Of a stretch of DNA of 61,250 nucleotides, positions 33,549 through 41,118 are shown one piece after another. Position 1 is the stretch's first letter. Every line of letters begins with the position of its first letter. The translations under genes were made by a program, and so were the position numbers. Origin of the DNA: a virus. The notes under the pieces were generated by a model that was given only the letters and a program-made list of their open reading frames with translations, searched no databases and was not told the origin of the DNA. The stretch spans positions 1-61,250 of the IMG/VR virus record IMGVR_UViG_3300047494_000010, one strand, 5' to 3'.

Positions 33549-33704
33549 ATGAATCGTAACTATGTTCTTATCATCGAAGGCGACCACGGTCTAATACCAG
33601 TTGGCCCGTTCGACAGCTACGAGTCAGCGCGTGAGTTCGCTATCAAGTATGCGTATCGTAGCGCACTCATTACGGCCATGATCGTGCCGAGTGAAGTGCA
33701 CTAA
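33549..33704 (+). CDS. Small early protein (51 aa)
   Basis: Product MNRNYVLIIEGDHGLIPVG, then PFDSYESAREFAIKYAYRS. The segment 'F.SYESARE.A' recalls the C-terminal 'LEEAKA' helix of the paralogous array at 43.6-45.4 kb, so it may be a distant relative. Function unknown. Confidence 0.55.
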   Translation: MNRNYVLIIEGDHGLIPVGPFDSYESAREFAIKYAYRSALITAMIVPSEVH

Positions 33705-33723
33705 TCACCACCGGGAGAAAAGC

Positions 33724-33903
33724 ATGAGTGATGAGAACCCAGTGGATTACGCAAACACATATCAGGTTCAGCGCGCATGTGGAAACTGCGCTGAACAGAA
33801 TTTCATTCGCCTACCGAAAGGTAAGCCAATCTCGGGCAACACCACATGTGCAAACTGCGGGTGCCACATTGAGTTGAAGCCCTACAAGGAGTTGTGGCAC
33901 TAA
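33724..33903 (+). CDS. Zinc-ribbon protein (59 aa)
   Basis: Two CxxC pairs (ACGNCAEQ and TCANCGCH) about 23 residues apart form a zinc ribbon. GGGAG precedes ATG 33724. Likely a nucleic-acid-binding or protein-interaction factor; no closer assignment. Confidence 0.65.
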   Translation: MSDENPVDYANTYQVQRACGNCAEQNFIRLPKGKPISGNTTCANCGCHIELKPYKELWH

Positions 33904-33943
33904 TCAGCTATCACGTTTTCGCACCGCCTTTGGAGCACAACAC

Positions 33944-34285
33944 ATGAACAAAGAAATCAAAGCTAAATGGGTCAAAGCACTGCGCAGCGGCCAGTACAAA
34001 CAGGGGCGCAATAAGCTGCGCTCTGCGAACAACGAGTTCTGCTGCCTGGGTGTGCTGTGTAACCTCCACGCCGAAGCGCACCCAGAGATCGCCGCACAGC
34101 ATACTAACCCGCGGAGCTACATTGGTAATACACAGATGCCGCCGACTCAGGTTTGCCTCTGGGCAAATATCTATATCTGGGGCAATCCGTATGCGACCGG
34201 GGACGTTTTGCTCACGCTGGCCACGATGAACGACACTGGTAAATCGTTCAAAGAGATTGCCGACTTCATCGAGAAAGAACTATGA
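33944..34285 (+). CDS. Conserved phage protein of the 'LRSGQYKQG' family (113 aa)
   Basis: The pattern KWVKALRSGQYKQGRNKLRS, FCCLGVLCNL and TLATMNDTGKSFKEIADFI is shared by a widespread but uncharacterised family of phage proteins. It overlaps the next gene by ATGA. Function unknown. Confidence 0.75.
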   Translation: MNKEIKAKWVKALRSGQYKQGRNKLRSANNEFCCLGVLCNLHAEAHPEIAAQHTNPRSYIGNTQMPPTQVCLWANIYIWGNPYATGDVLLTLATMNDTGKSFKEIADFIEKEL

Positions 34286-34479
34286 AACCACGGCTGCTGT
34301 ATCTCGACCAGTACGGCAACGCGTTCTGGGCGCGCACGCTCAAAGAACTCAAGGAGCAGATACCTGGACGAGTGTCGATCATGTACTGCGACAAGAAAGA
34401 CGGCTCGACCGTCCGTCAAGGCTATGTCATCGGGCAGCACTGGCTGCAGGCATATCAACCTGTGGAGCTACCAGTATGA
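34282..34479 (+). CDS. Small conserved phage protein (65 aa)
   Basis: Product with LLYLDQYGNAFWARTLKELK and a C-terminal HWLQAYQPVEL typical of short phage proteins. Part of its coding sequence (GAGCAGATACCTG and the following bases) is duplicated in the next gene, after the hexanucleotide repeat. Confidence 0.65.
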   Translation: MKPRLLYLDQYGNAFWARTLKELKEQIPGRVSIMYCDKKDGSTVRQGYVIGQHWLQAYQPVELPV

Positions 34480-34802
34480 AAAAGGGAGTCGGCGACGGCT
34501 ACGGCGACGGCGACGGCTACGGCTACGGCTACGGCGACGGCTACGGCTACGGCTACGGCAACGGCTACGGCAACGGCTACGGCAACGGCTACGGCGACGG
34601 CAACGGCGACGGCAACGGCAACGGCTACGGCTACGGCTACGGCAACGGCAACGGCTACGGCTACGGCAACGGCTACGGCAACTGCGAGCAGATACCTGAG
34701 TTCATGTCGATATACGACGTGGACTCGACCAACGAATGCTTTCGACACAGCGTAATGAACGCACTCATAAGCACGAAACTCACCACAGGAGTAAACACAT
34801 GA
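34476..34802 (+). CDS. Gly-Tyr/Asn/Asp repeat protein (108 aa)
   Basis: ATG 34476 overlaps the previous stop as ATGA. After MKKGV come 32 consecutive Gly-X dipeptides in which X is Tyr (16), Asn (10) or Asp (6), then a 39-residue tail beginning CEQIPEFMSIYDVD. Such a low-complexity Gly/Tyr/Asn chain should be disordered and prone to condensates or amyloid-like assembly. The tail resembles the middle of the upstream protein (KEQIPGRVSIMYCD), so the gene looks like a partial duplicate with a repeat expansion. Function unknown. Its reverse strand encodes a Val-Ala repeat that is considered a shadow. Confidence 0.6.
   Translation: MKKGVGDGYGDGDGYGYGYGDGYGYGYGNGYGNGYGNGYGDGNGDGNGNGYGYGYGNGNGYGYGNGYGNCEQIPEFMSIYDVDSTNECFRHSVMNALISTKLTTGVNT
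34491..34682 (+). repeat. Hexanucleotide repeat GGC-(T/G/A)AC, 32 units
   Basis: 192 bases of perfect six-base register: every odd codon is GGC and every even one TAC, GAC or AAC. Only one base per unit varies, and CAC never appears. Slippage by whole units keeps the frame, so length variation between isolates is expected. Confidence 0.95.
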
Positions 34803-35059
34803 AGGTCATCGTGGTAGCGACATACGGATGGGTGTTCGTCGGGGACTTGGACGAAGCCTCGGGGCGCGCAGCTAACCAAGTCAAGCTCATCGGTGCATCC
34901 AACATTATGAAGTGGGGTACACAGTCAGGGCTCGGGCAGCTTGCTCTCAAGGGTCCAACCCAGGATACCCGGCTGGGTGCTATCGGTGTTGTCACCATAC
35001 CCACCACGTCCATCATCGCCATCATGGAGTGTGACGAGTCTAAGTGGGTGAAGAAATGA
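34799..35059 (+). CDS. Conserved small phage protein (86 aa)
   Basis: ATG 34799 overlaps the repeat-protein stop as ATGA. MKVIVVATYGWVFVGDL is a start found in several phage proteins of unknown function; the C-terminal half is beta-rich (LGAIGVVTIPTTSIIAIMECDE). Confidence 0.65.
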   Translation: MKVIVVATYGWVFVGDLDEASGRAANQVKLIGASNIMKWGTQSGLGQLALKGPTQDTRLGAIGVVTIPTTSIIAIMECDESKWVKK

Positions 35060-35102
35060 AACTCACCACACGCATCGAACATTCTTGAGCAGGAGAAATA
35101 AC

Positions 35103-35480
35103 ATGCACCCATGCCACCATGCTGCCACATGCGTTAAAAGATGGGGCGGCAAACCAGAAGACTATCAAGCCATACATGACTGGCTTGATGGCACCAAGGA
35201 AATGTTCGCTGACTTCAGGCACAGAGCGTTACGTCATCACAGTCAGGGTATCTTCGAGGCTGAGCGTCTGTTCGGGCACGAGATCACTAACAGTGATGGC
35301 AAGGCTGTGCCTGTGCGTTACATCGCAGAGCAGCACATCCTCGAAGACTGCGGTGGGCGCATCCCCACGGTTGCTGACTGGCTCGGCGCGATTAAACCAG
35401 CATCGTGGATGTCACGAGGCTACACACTCACACAAGGAGATCAAGATGTCCGAAGCCACAGCGCCGCAGTCCGGTTCTGA
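35103..35480 (+). CDS. DUF6915-like protein (125 aa)
   Basis: GCAGGAG lies before ATG 35103. The sequence (MHPCHHAATCVKRWGGK, FADFRHRALRHHSQGIFEAE, GHEITNSDGKAVPVRYIAEQH, RIPTVADWLGAIKP) matches the DUF6915 phage family. The conserved His-rich core (HRALRHH) might bind metal. Function unknown; the gene overlaps the next by 35 bases. Confidence 0.75.
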   Translation: MHPCHHAATCVKRWGGKPEDYQAIHDWLDGTKEMFADFRHRALRHHSQGIFEAERLFGHEITNSDGKAVPVRYIAEQHILEDCGGRIPTVADWLGAIKPASWMSRGYTLTQGDQDVRSHSAAVRF

Positions 35481-35949
35481 CCTATCACGCGACGGCTACA
35501 CGTTCGACCCTAACGGTATCTGGGCGTCGGCTGATGAGCGTGCTCATCTCCTGGTGCAGCTGCGGCTGCTTAACATCACCGAGATCGACGCTGAGTACAG
35601 TGGGTCAGATGACAGCGGCCAGTTCGAGGGTGTGAGCTACACAGGCGGCGGTGAGAATCCTGGTAGCACCGAGATCCTGTTCAGTGAGGTTACGTTCGCT
35701 AAGAACTATAGCAGTGCGACACGCACGTTCGCCGTCCGGACTGTGGAGCCACCAAAGTCCATGACCCTCGATGCGATCTTCGAGTCCATCCTGTGCAACA
35801 TCATCGACAACGAAGATGTTGACCTAGATAACAACGATGGCGGCAACGCCCACCTGGTCATCCGTGTCGATGACGGTGGCTTCGAGATCGAGTGCAAACT
35901 CAACGAAGCATTCACCGACTACAACACCACTGAGGTGGAGGGTCTATGA
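35446..35949 (+). CDS. DUF6878-like protein (167 aa)
   Basis: AAGGAG precedes ATG 35446. The region LRLLNITEIDAEYSGSDDSGQFE is characteristic of DUF6878, an acidic phage family of unknown role. The rest is Asp/Glu-rich with a C-terminal beta segment (GGFEIECKLNEAFTDYN). High acidity is a trait of DNA mimics, but there is no direct evidence for that here. Confidence 0.7.
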   Translation: MSEATAPQSGSDLSRDGYTFDPNGIWASADERAHLLVQLRLLNITEIDAEYSGSDDSGQFEGVSYTGGGENPGSTEILFSEVTFAKNYSSATRTFAVRTVEPPKSMTLDAIFESILCNIIDNEDVDLDNNDGGNAHLVIRVDDGGFEIECKLNEAFTDYNTTEVEGL

Positions 35950-36065
35950 CACGCATCAACGGCACGTTCCGCATGACGCTGATCACCGATGACTTCGGCA
36001 ACATCGTGCGCCTTAACTTCGCTCAACTACTGGCGCTGTTGCATCATGTCTCTGACGACGAGTGA
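35946..36065 (+). CDS. Small protein (39 aa)
   Basis: ATG 35946 overlaps the upstream stop as ATGA. The product MTRINGTFRMTLITDDFGN ends LLHHVSDDE. It is too short to classify; coupling to its neighbour is the main support. Confidence 0.45.
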   Translation: MTRINGTFRMTLITDDFGNIVRLNFAQLLALLHHVSDDE

Positions 36066-36318
36066 AGAAGCCATGATCGCTAGGTGGACTCTGCGCTGTG
36101 CAGGGTATACGGTCTATATCCCTGACCACCTAAAGTTCTGGCCGCAGGTTCGTACTGCAGATCATAAGACCCATATGTGGCGTACCATGAATGCCGTGCA
36201 CGGCCCCATGCCCGTAGGTGGGGAGGATTATAACGAAAAACTCAAGCGCGAAACGGCATTGCCATTGAGTGCGTTACCCGATGACTTGGCTGTTGTCTTT
36301 GCTGCTCACCTGGAGTGA
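36046..36318 (+). CDS. Member 1 of the 'LPDxIAxE' paralogous family (90 aa)
   Basis: Contains TSEEAMIARWTLRC near the N terminus and ALPDDLAVVFAAHLE at the C terminus, matching the ends of the proteins at 37225, 37553 and 37885. It overlaps the preceding small gene by 20 bases. Function unknown. Confidence 0.6.
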   Translation: MSLTTSEEAMIARWTLRCAGYTVYIPDHLKFWPQVRTADHKTHMWRTMNAVHGPMPVGGEDYNEKLKRETALPLSALPDDLAVVFAAHLE

Positions 36319-36349
36319 CGCAATTAAACAACACCCATCTCCTAACAGC

Positions 36350-36379
36350 TTGCAGACGGGAGGGCTGTGTAGTTAGTAT
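36350..36379 (+). promoter_or_regulatory. Possible promoter ahead of the 36420 gene
   Basis: TTGCAG (36350-36355) with TAGTAT (36374-36379) 18 bases on, in a 100-base gap. The -10 region is preceded by GTAGT and includes GTTAG (36372-36376), the element found in the leftward promoters. Confidence 0.4.
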
Positions 36380-36419
36380 GTCTTGGCACTTTATGTAAGC
36401 ACACCCACCGGAGATATAG

Positions 36420-37055
36420 ATGAACGGATCGTTCCTCGCAGTTGGTTTCAACATGATTCGCGCCCAGTTCCATCTGGTCATGCTCACCGCTGCCAACAAG
36501 ATGGGGGATCTGAAGCTTGATCCCGTTGCTACTGTCAACGCCTACAGCAACACCGCGGTCAACATTGACCAGGCACTCGAAACACTGAACGACGACAACA
36601 CCGGATTCACCAAGCGCGACGTGCTGGATATCCTGGTGGAGATGGATAACACCGTCGAAGATACCATCGGCTTCCTGACCAACAACGGCTATCGTGAGAA
36701 CGGACCCGACAAGCCACTGCACAAGGCGGCTACGGAACTCGCACTCATGATGGAGAAGTTCGCCAACATCGCAGCAGACAGCGAGCTCGAACTCGATCGC
36801 GCACCAGCCGAGCCCCCTAAAGGCACGACCGCAGCTGGCCCGCAACCAGGTGATGCAGCATCAGCTATCACGCGCAACGCTGCGCCCATGGAAACACATG
36901 ACCCGTTTACCTGCCCTGAGTGCGGCGAGCCTGAAGATGTTGCAGTGGTCGAGGTGCCGATGTACGTGAAGGATATACAGCGTGCATTCAACGCTCTGTA
37001 TCAGCTGGGCATCTTGCTTCCGGGCTCAGAAATTTCACAAGCCACCATCCACTGA
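36420..37055 (+). CDS. Unknown protein with C-terminal zinc pair (211 aa)
   Basis: The N-terminal 130 residues are helical (IDQALETLNDDNTGFTKRD, DNTVEDTIGFLTNNGY), then a Pro/Ala linker, then CPECGEP and a short helix. Only one CxxC pair is visible, so a zinc site might need a dimer. It follows a possible promoter. Not assigned. Confidence 0.65.
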   Translation: MNGSFLAVGFNMIRAQFHLVMLTAANKMGDLKLDPVATVNAYSNTAVNIDQALETLNDDNTGFTKRDVLDILVEMDNTVEDTIGFLTNNGYRENGPDKPLHKAATELALMMEKFANIAADSELELDRAPAEPPKGTTAAGPQPGDAASAITRNAAPMETHDPFTCPECGEPEDVAVVEVPMYVKDIQRAFNALYQLGILLPGSEISQATIH

Positions 37056-37064
37056 GAGGTTCGT

Positions 37065-37307
37065 GTGAACCCATCGGAACTATTAAACCCGCAGCGCCAG
37101 CCCGACGAAACACATGAGCAGTATCGGGCGCGGCGTGCTAACGCGAACCGCTACGTCAAGCAAGGGAAGATGTTCCCTAGCGTGCACTACGACAGCGGGG
37201 TTCAGTTCGGACAGAAGGAAAGACATGGCCCTATTTTCAAGCTCGCGCGTGGCAAGCCCGCCGTTAACCCTAAGCGACTCGAGAAACGAGTGGCACGAGG
37301 CCGCTAA
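37065..37307 (+). CDS. Small basic protein (80 aa)
   Basis: Starts GTG with GAGG upstream. Rich in Arg/Lys (ARRANANRYVKQGK, NPKRLEKRVARG), suggesting nucleic-acid binding. The next gene starts inside it at 37225 in another frame. Confidence 0.55.
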   Translation: MNPSELLNPQRQPDETHEQYRARRANANRYVKQGKMFPSVHYDSGVQFGQKERHGPIFKLARGKPAVNPKRLEKRVARGR

Positions 37308-37563
37308 GGTAGCCCGAGCCATGCTTGCATTCGAGAGGTGGCGACCACTGAGGCTTGACTACATACGATCACCGATATCAGGCTACATCACGTTTCGCTG
37401 GACGTTGCACAACCCCGTGGAGCAGCTGCAGTTAAACGTCGATGTCAATATCAATATGAGAGAGCTCGACAACCCGAACCCACGGTTCGAAACGTTGGAC
37501 GATCTGCCGGACTCTATTGCCGTGGAATTCTACCGCCGCATCGAGCTTACCAATGAACTCTGA
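37225..37563 (+). CDS. Member 2 of the 'LPDxIAxE' paralogous family (112 aa)
   Basis: AAGGAAAGAC precedes ATG 37225. After an N-terminal extension the family pattern begins (VARAMLAFERWRPL) and ends with RFETLDDLPDSIAVEFYRR. The start overlaps 83 bases of the preceding gene; a start at the internal Met (MLAFERW) has no ribosome site. Confidence 0.6.
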   Translation: MALFSSSRVASPPLTLSDSRNEWHEAAKVARAMLAFERWRPLRLDYIRSPISGYITFRWTLHNPVEQLQLNVDVNINMRELDNPNPRFETLDDLPDSIAVEFYRRIELTNEL

Positions 37564-37888
37564 CGAACTTGATACTGAAGCGCTGCAGCTGTTCGACCGC
37601 AAGGCCATCTGTGATGAGATGCCTGTGGTGAATGACGCTGCAGCACGAGCGATGCTGCGCTTGTTCGACTGGGAGTTTGAGTTCGCTAATACCACCTACG
37701 TCGGGATGTGGAACAAGGTTTCTAGGACGCAGGTGAAGTGTAAAACCCCACCGTGGCACCGTCCTGGCTGTTTCGTCGCTTCGTACGACTACATGTGGGG
37801 TGGTATTAAAGCGTGGGGATGGAACGACATACCGGCGCACATTGTTATGGCGCTGTACGACGAAGCAGTGCGGCGAGGTGTCCTATGA
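37553..37888 (+). CDS. Member 3 of the 'LPDxIAxE' paralogous family (111 aa)
   Basis: Contains AAARAMLRLFDWEFEF and, at the end, WNDIPAHIVMALYDEAV, the more divergent version of the family ends. Overlaps the previous gene by 11 bases. Confidence 0.6.
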   Translation: MNSDELDTEALQLFDRKAICDEMPVVNDAAARAMLRLFDWEFEFANTTYVGMWNKVSRTQVKCKTPPWHRPGCFVASYDYMWGGIKAWGWNDIPAHIVMALYDEAVRRGVL

Positions 37889-38118
37889 CCGGCGAAGAAG
37901 CACGAGCCATGCTTGCCTTCAACCGTTGGACGCTCGACAAAAATGCTTGTTTCTTGATCAAGGCTGACAGCGGGTTCGCGGTGCAGTGGGTATTGAAGCA
38001 CGAGGACGGAGGAAGGGTCTCACACGCTACTCAAACGTTCGAGACGTTGGCTGATCTACCTGACCATATTGCGATCGAGCTATTCAACTTGTCTGAGAGC
38101 TCTGAAGTTTTGAAATAG
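37885..38118 (+). CDS. Member 4 of the 'LPDxIAxE' paralogous family (77 aa)
   Basis: MTGEEARAMLAFNRWTL at the start and TFETLADLPDHIAIELFNL at the end are the shortest form of the family. ATGA overlap with member 3 shows translational coupling. Confidence 0.65.
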   Translation: MTGEEARAMLAFNRWTLDKNACFLIKADSGFAVQWVLKHEDGGRVSHATQTFETLADLPDHIAIELFNLSESSEVLK

Positions 38119-38145
38119 CAACTCACTTAATGGAGAACACCTATC

Positions 38146-38853
38146 ATGGCGCGACATCCCTACACATCACCGCTGACCTACGCAAAGTGTGAGCAGCTGT
38201 GGGCCAAACGACGCAAGAGCAACGACTTCAGGCGCATCAACTATGCGTGCCGTTTGTACAAGAACAGTGCCGGCAACTTCGCCTACGTGATGCACAGCAC
38301 CACCATCGCAGTGGTCGAACCTGATAACACTCTGACGCTTAACAGTGGTGGGTGGATCACAAGTCCTACCACGAAGGAAGAGGTGGGCTACGTCTGCGGC
38401 ATCGGCATCTGGTCCAACTCGAAGGTCAACCTCGAGCAGACCATCCGCATCGGCAATCTTCCTTGGAGGGAAGGTACCAGGGTACGCGATCGCGTGGTGC
38501 TCGACCAACACAAGCACATCGACCGTAAGCGGGTTGGTGATCGCAAGAAGATGGTCGAGATCCAGAAAAGTCTTCAGCCACTCAAGACACTGGCATACCC
38601 GTTACTGCGATTCGGTGTGCGATCTTGTGACTTGCCACCTTTTGCGCCTGCGGGGCACGTGGCACGTGAGCTTCTTGACGGTGAGCCGTCCCCCGATAAG
38701 GTGTACGCCGTGGTTAAGTGTGTCGACATCGGTCTGGTGTCATCACCCGACTATGAGTATCTCAGGAAGATATTTGATCGCGGACTCGTTCTGGTGCGCA
38801 ACGTTATGTATGAACGCGCTGGTGTCTACTCGATGCAGCCGATCGTCGCGTAA
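38146..38853 (+). CDS. Unknown protein (235 aa)
   Basis: ATG 38146 follows GGAG. Basic N-terminal part (CEQLWAKRRKSNDFRRINYACRL), then beta-rich 'FAYVMHSTTIAVVEPDNTLTL' and a helical C-terminal half. It is typical of uncharacterised phage proteins; no catalytic motif seen. Confidence 0.65.
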   Translation: MARHPYTSPLTYAKCEQLWAKRRKSNDFRRINYACRLYKNSAGNFAYVMHSTTIAVVEPDNTLTLNSGGWITSPTTKEEVGYVCGIGIWSNSKVNLEQTIRIGNLPWREGTRVRDRVVLDQHKHIDRKRVGDRKKMVEIQKSLQPLKTLAYPLLRFGVRSCDLPPFAPAGHVARELLDGEPSPDKVYAVVKCVDIGLVSSPDYEYLRKIFDRGLVLVRNVMYERAGVYSMQPIVA

Positions 38854-38862
38854 GGAGATCCA

Positions 38863-39126
38863 ATGCCATTCGAATCACCCAATGTCCCCAAGTTCGTTCA
38901 GGACGTACAGCCTGTAGCTGCTAACACACGCCGCTCGAAGGCACCTGCCGGTCGGCTACGTCCGATCTACTGCGGCCAGGAAGTGCGTGATGCCCTCACC
39001 CAGGTGATCGAGGACATGTACGAAATGACACACGTGAAGTTCACACAGTCCGATGCCATGAAGTATCTGTGCCATCAATACATGAAAGGAAAGCGATGCC
39101 CCGCGACACCAACCCAGACCGCGTGA
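38863..39126 (+). CDS. Small protein (87 aa)
   Basis: AGGAG lies before ATG 38863. C-terminal half is helical (REVRDALTQVIEDMYEM type segments, FTQSDAMKYLCHQYMKG). Overlaps the next gene by 31 bases. Unknown. Confidence 0.55.
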   Translation: MPFESPNVPKFVQDVQPVAANTRRSKAPAGRLRPIYCGQEVRDALTQVIEDMYEMTHVKFTQSDAMKYLCHQYMKGKRCPATPTQTA

Positions 39127-39314
39127 AGGTCAACGAGAAGCTGGTCCCCATGCAGTATCCGCCGTTCTACGATGTGCAGTGTAATGGCGTGACGATCGAG
39201 TGGACTGACCGGCATCTCGAAGCCCATCAGGTGTTCACCAAGTCTATGAGCAGCCACAAAGAACTGTGGAAGGTCAACGACCGCGGTGAACGCACGCTGC
39301 TTAACCGAAGATGA
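39096..39314 (+). CDS. Small protein (72 aa)
   Basis: AAGGAAAGCG precedes ATG 39096. Mixed alpha/beta product (YPPFYDVQCNGVTIEWTDRHL). ATGA overlap with the next gene. Unknown. Confidence 0.55.
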   Translation: MPRDTNPDRVKVNEKLVPMQYPPFYDVQCNGVTIEWTDRHLEAHQVFTKSMSSHKELWKVNDRGERTLLNRR

Positions 39315-39526
39315 AGCGGCTCTGGCTGTTCACGGTCGGCGTCCTTCTTGTCTGGGGGCTAGCACAGCATGAAATGCTGACAGCGACTCAGGGACAACTG
39401 CAGTGGTCGCAGGCACAAGCGAAACACTACAGCGATGACCTGGTGGCATGTCTTAACGGGAATCCGTTGGTGTTATCAGATGACAAGGGGCCGGTATGGG
39501 TGATGAAGTGCACGGGAGCGAAGTAG
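39311..39526 (+). CDS. Membrane-anchored or secreted small protein (71 aa)
   Basis: MKRLWLFTVGVLLVWGLAQ is a signal anchor; the rest (QGQLQWSQAQAKHYSDDLV, two Cys) would face the periplasm. Could take part in superinfection exclusion or lysis; this is inference only. Confidence 0.55.
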   Translation: MKRLWLFTVGVLLVWGLAQHEMLTATQGQLQWSQAQAKHYSDDLVACLNGNPLVLSDDKGPVWVMKCTGAK

Positions 39527-39765
39527 GTTACAGCTGGCATATCCCCACCGAATGGAGGAAAAAAATGTATAGCCCAGGTGAGTGGACAGAAGATCCCATG
39601 CGACGTGGCACTTGCTGGGACTACCGGCCCGGGAACTTTGTAATCTTGGACCTATTCCCTAGCCGGGGGTGGAAAGCCTACGCAAACAATAATTTTATCG
39701 AAGGAAACTTCGACACCAAGGAGGAAGCGATGGCCGCGGTCATCATCGAACTGAGATTCAAGTAG
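39496..39765 (+). CDS. Outlying member of the 'EEAKA' paralogous family
   Basis: Ends DTKEEAMAAVIIELRFK, the C-terminal signature of the array at 43.6-45.4 kb, and contains the Trp-rich N-terminal part (YSWHIPTEW). Two starts are possible: 39496, or 39565 (MYSPGEW) with GGAGG seven bases upstream. Confidence 0.6.
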   Translation: MGDEVHGSEVGYSWHIPTEWRKKMYSPGEWTEDPMRRGTCWDYRPGNFVILDLFPSRGWKAYANNNFIEGNFDTKEEAMAAVIIELRFK

Positions 39766-39830
39766 CACAGCAATGCAGTAGTTACCGTAATTAAACCAGC
39801 CACAACTTTTTAACTTGAAAGGCAACACAC

Positions 39831-40826
39831 ATGCGTCCCTCATCAATCCGGCAAGCTGCCCTGGTAATCTTCAAAGAAACATCCGTGATCTGCATCTACC
39901 TCGAAGGCGCACCTGGTGGCGGCAAGACCACCGTGGCCAAGCAGGTTGGCATCGATCTCGGCATCCCACGTGAGAACATCCACGTGTTTCGTGCGTCGCT
40001 GCGTGATCCAGTCGACCTGTTAGGAACTCCCCGTAACGACGAAGGACTTACACGCTGGTTGCCCCCGGCCGAACTGGCAGTGCTGCGTACCGGCCGTCAC
40101 CTCCTCATCGTCGACGAACTGTCCGACTGCGAGAAGATGATGCAGAACGGGTTGTGCGGTCTGATCAACGACCGTGAGGTGGGTGAGCTTCAGCTATCAC
40201 CCGAAGTCTACATCATCGCCACGGGCAACCGCACCAAGGATAAGTCAGGTGCTAACCGCATCGTGACTAAGCTGGGTAACCGTGTGCTGCGCCTCGAATA
40301 CACCGAGAACTTCGACGACTGGAAGGACTGGGCGTTCAACGAAGGTCAGATCAAATCCGAGGTGATCTCGTATCTGAACTTCGCCCAGAAGAACTTCGCT
40401 GCGTTCGACCCCGATGTGTTCAGCTGCCCCACGCCACGCCAGTGGGAGAAGGTGTCACGCATCCCGAGCTCACTGCCTGCCGACGTGTACCTCGAAGCCA
40501 TCAGCGGGTTAGTTGGTGCGGGGGCTGCAGCTGAGTTCTGTGCCTTCGCTCGCCTCTCTAACGAGATGCCTGACCCTGACGCATGCATTGCCAACCCGAC
40601 CAAGGCACCTACCGTCAAGGCCAAGGACGTGCAGTACGCCCTACTCGGCGCCATCGGCATGCGTGCCACCGAGGATAACCTGGCGAACTGTGTGACCTAC
40701 GCCGGGAACTACGAGCCCGACATGCAGGTGACCATGATGTACGACATCTCACGTCGGGCACCAGCCCTCAAGAAGACCAGGGCGTTCGTGCAGTGGGCAG
40801 TGAAGTACTCTGACCTGATGATCTGA
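39831..40826 (+). CDS. MoxR-type AAA+ ATPase (331 aa)
   Basis: Walker A GAPGGGKT at 26-33, Walker B LLIVDE at 91-96, sensor 1 IIATGN at 128-133 and a helical lid domain place this in the MoxR/CoxD group of AAA+ ATPases. These form hexamers that remodel proteins, usually in partnership with a VWA-domain protein. Such a VWA protein is encoded at 42486 and a DUF3150-like protein at 41119, with small genes interspersed, so the three probably act together. AAAGGCAAC precedes ATG 39831. Confidence 0.85.
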   Translation: MRPSSIRQAALVIFKETSVICIYLEGAPGGGKTTVAKQVGIDLGIPRENIHVFRASLRDPVDLLGTPRNDEGLTRWLPPAELAVLRTGRHLLIVDELSDCEKMMQNGLCGLINDREVGELQLSPEVYIIATGNRTKDKSGANRIVTKLGNRVLRLEYTENFDDWKDWAFNEGQIKSEVISYLNFAQKNFAAFDPDVFSCPTPRQWEKVSRIPSSLPADVYLEAISGLVGAGAAAEFCAFARLSNEMPDPDACIANPTKAPTVKAKDVQYALLGAIGMRATEDNLANCVTYAGNYEPDMQVTMMYDISRRAPALKKTRAFVQWAVKYSDLMI

Positions 40827-40828
40827 TC

Positions 40829-41107
40829 ATGTCGGTCGAATGGATCGAGGGCGGTGTCGACGGAACTATGTGGTGGGTCTGTACTTACGCCGATGGCACC
40901 GCCCGATACGCGACGAATTGTTTTCATCGGGACATTGATTCCGGCGATTGCCACGGGATTTTTCAAGACCCAGAAAATGATCAGTGGTATGTCGCAAGGT
41001 ATGCCGTGGAGAATCACCCCAATCCCGACATCATCCATCACGCACCCATTCTGGGTGGCCCGTATCCATCGGCTGAAGCGGCCATGGCCATGTATCGTTT
41101 TCTTTAG
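40829..41107 (+). CDS. Small Trp-rich protein, likely 'EEAKA'-family relative (92 aa)
   Basis: Trp- and Tyr-rich beta part (DGTMWWVCTYADGTARYA) followed by GGPYPSAEAAMAMYRFL, resembling the 'F.s.eEAkA' C terminus of the array. It is inserted between the AAA+ ATPase and the DUF3150-like gene. Confidence 0.55.
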   Translation: MSVEWIEGGVDGTMWWVCTYADGTARYATNCFHRDIDSGDCHGIFQDPENDQWYVARYAVENHPNPDIIHHAPILGGPYPSAEAAMAMYRFL

Positions 41108-41118
41108 GAGGTAACTGC

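Noticed and set aside
34455-34748. Reverse-strand ORF with a long Val-Ala repeat
   Set aside because: It is the complement of the GGC-NAC repeat; no ribosome site, and all neighbours are on the plus strand. The plus-strand ORF is coupled by ATGA and has natural flanks.
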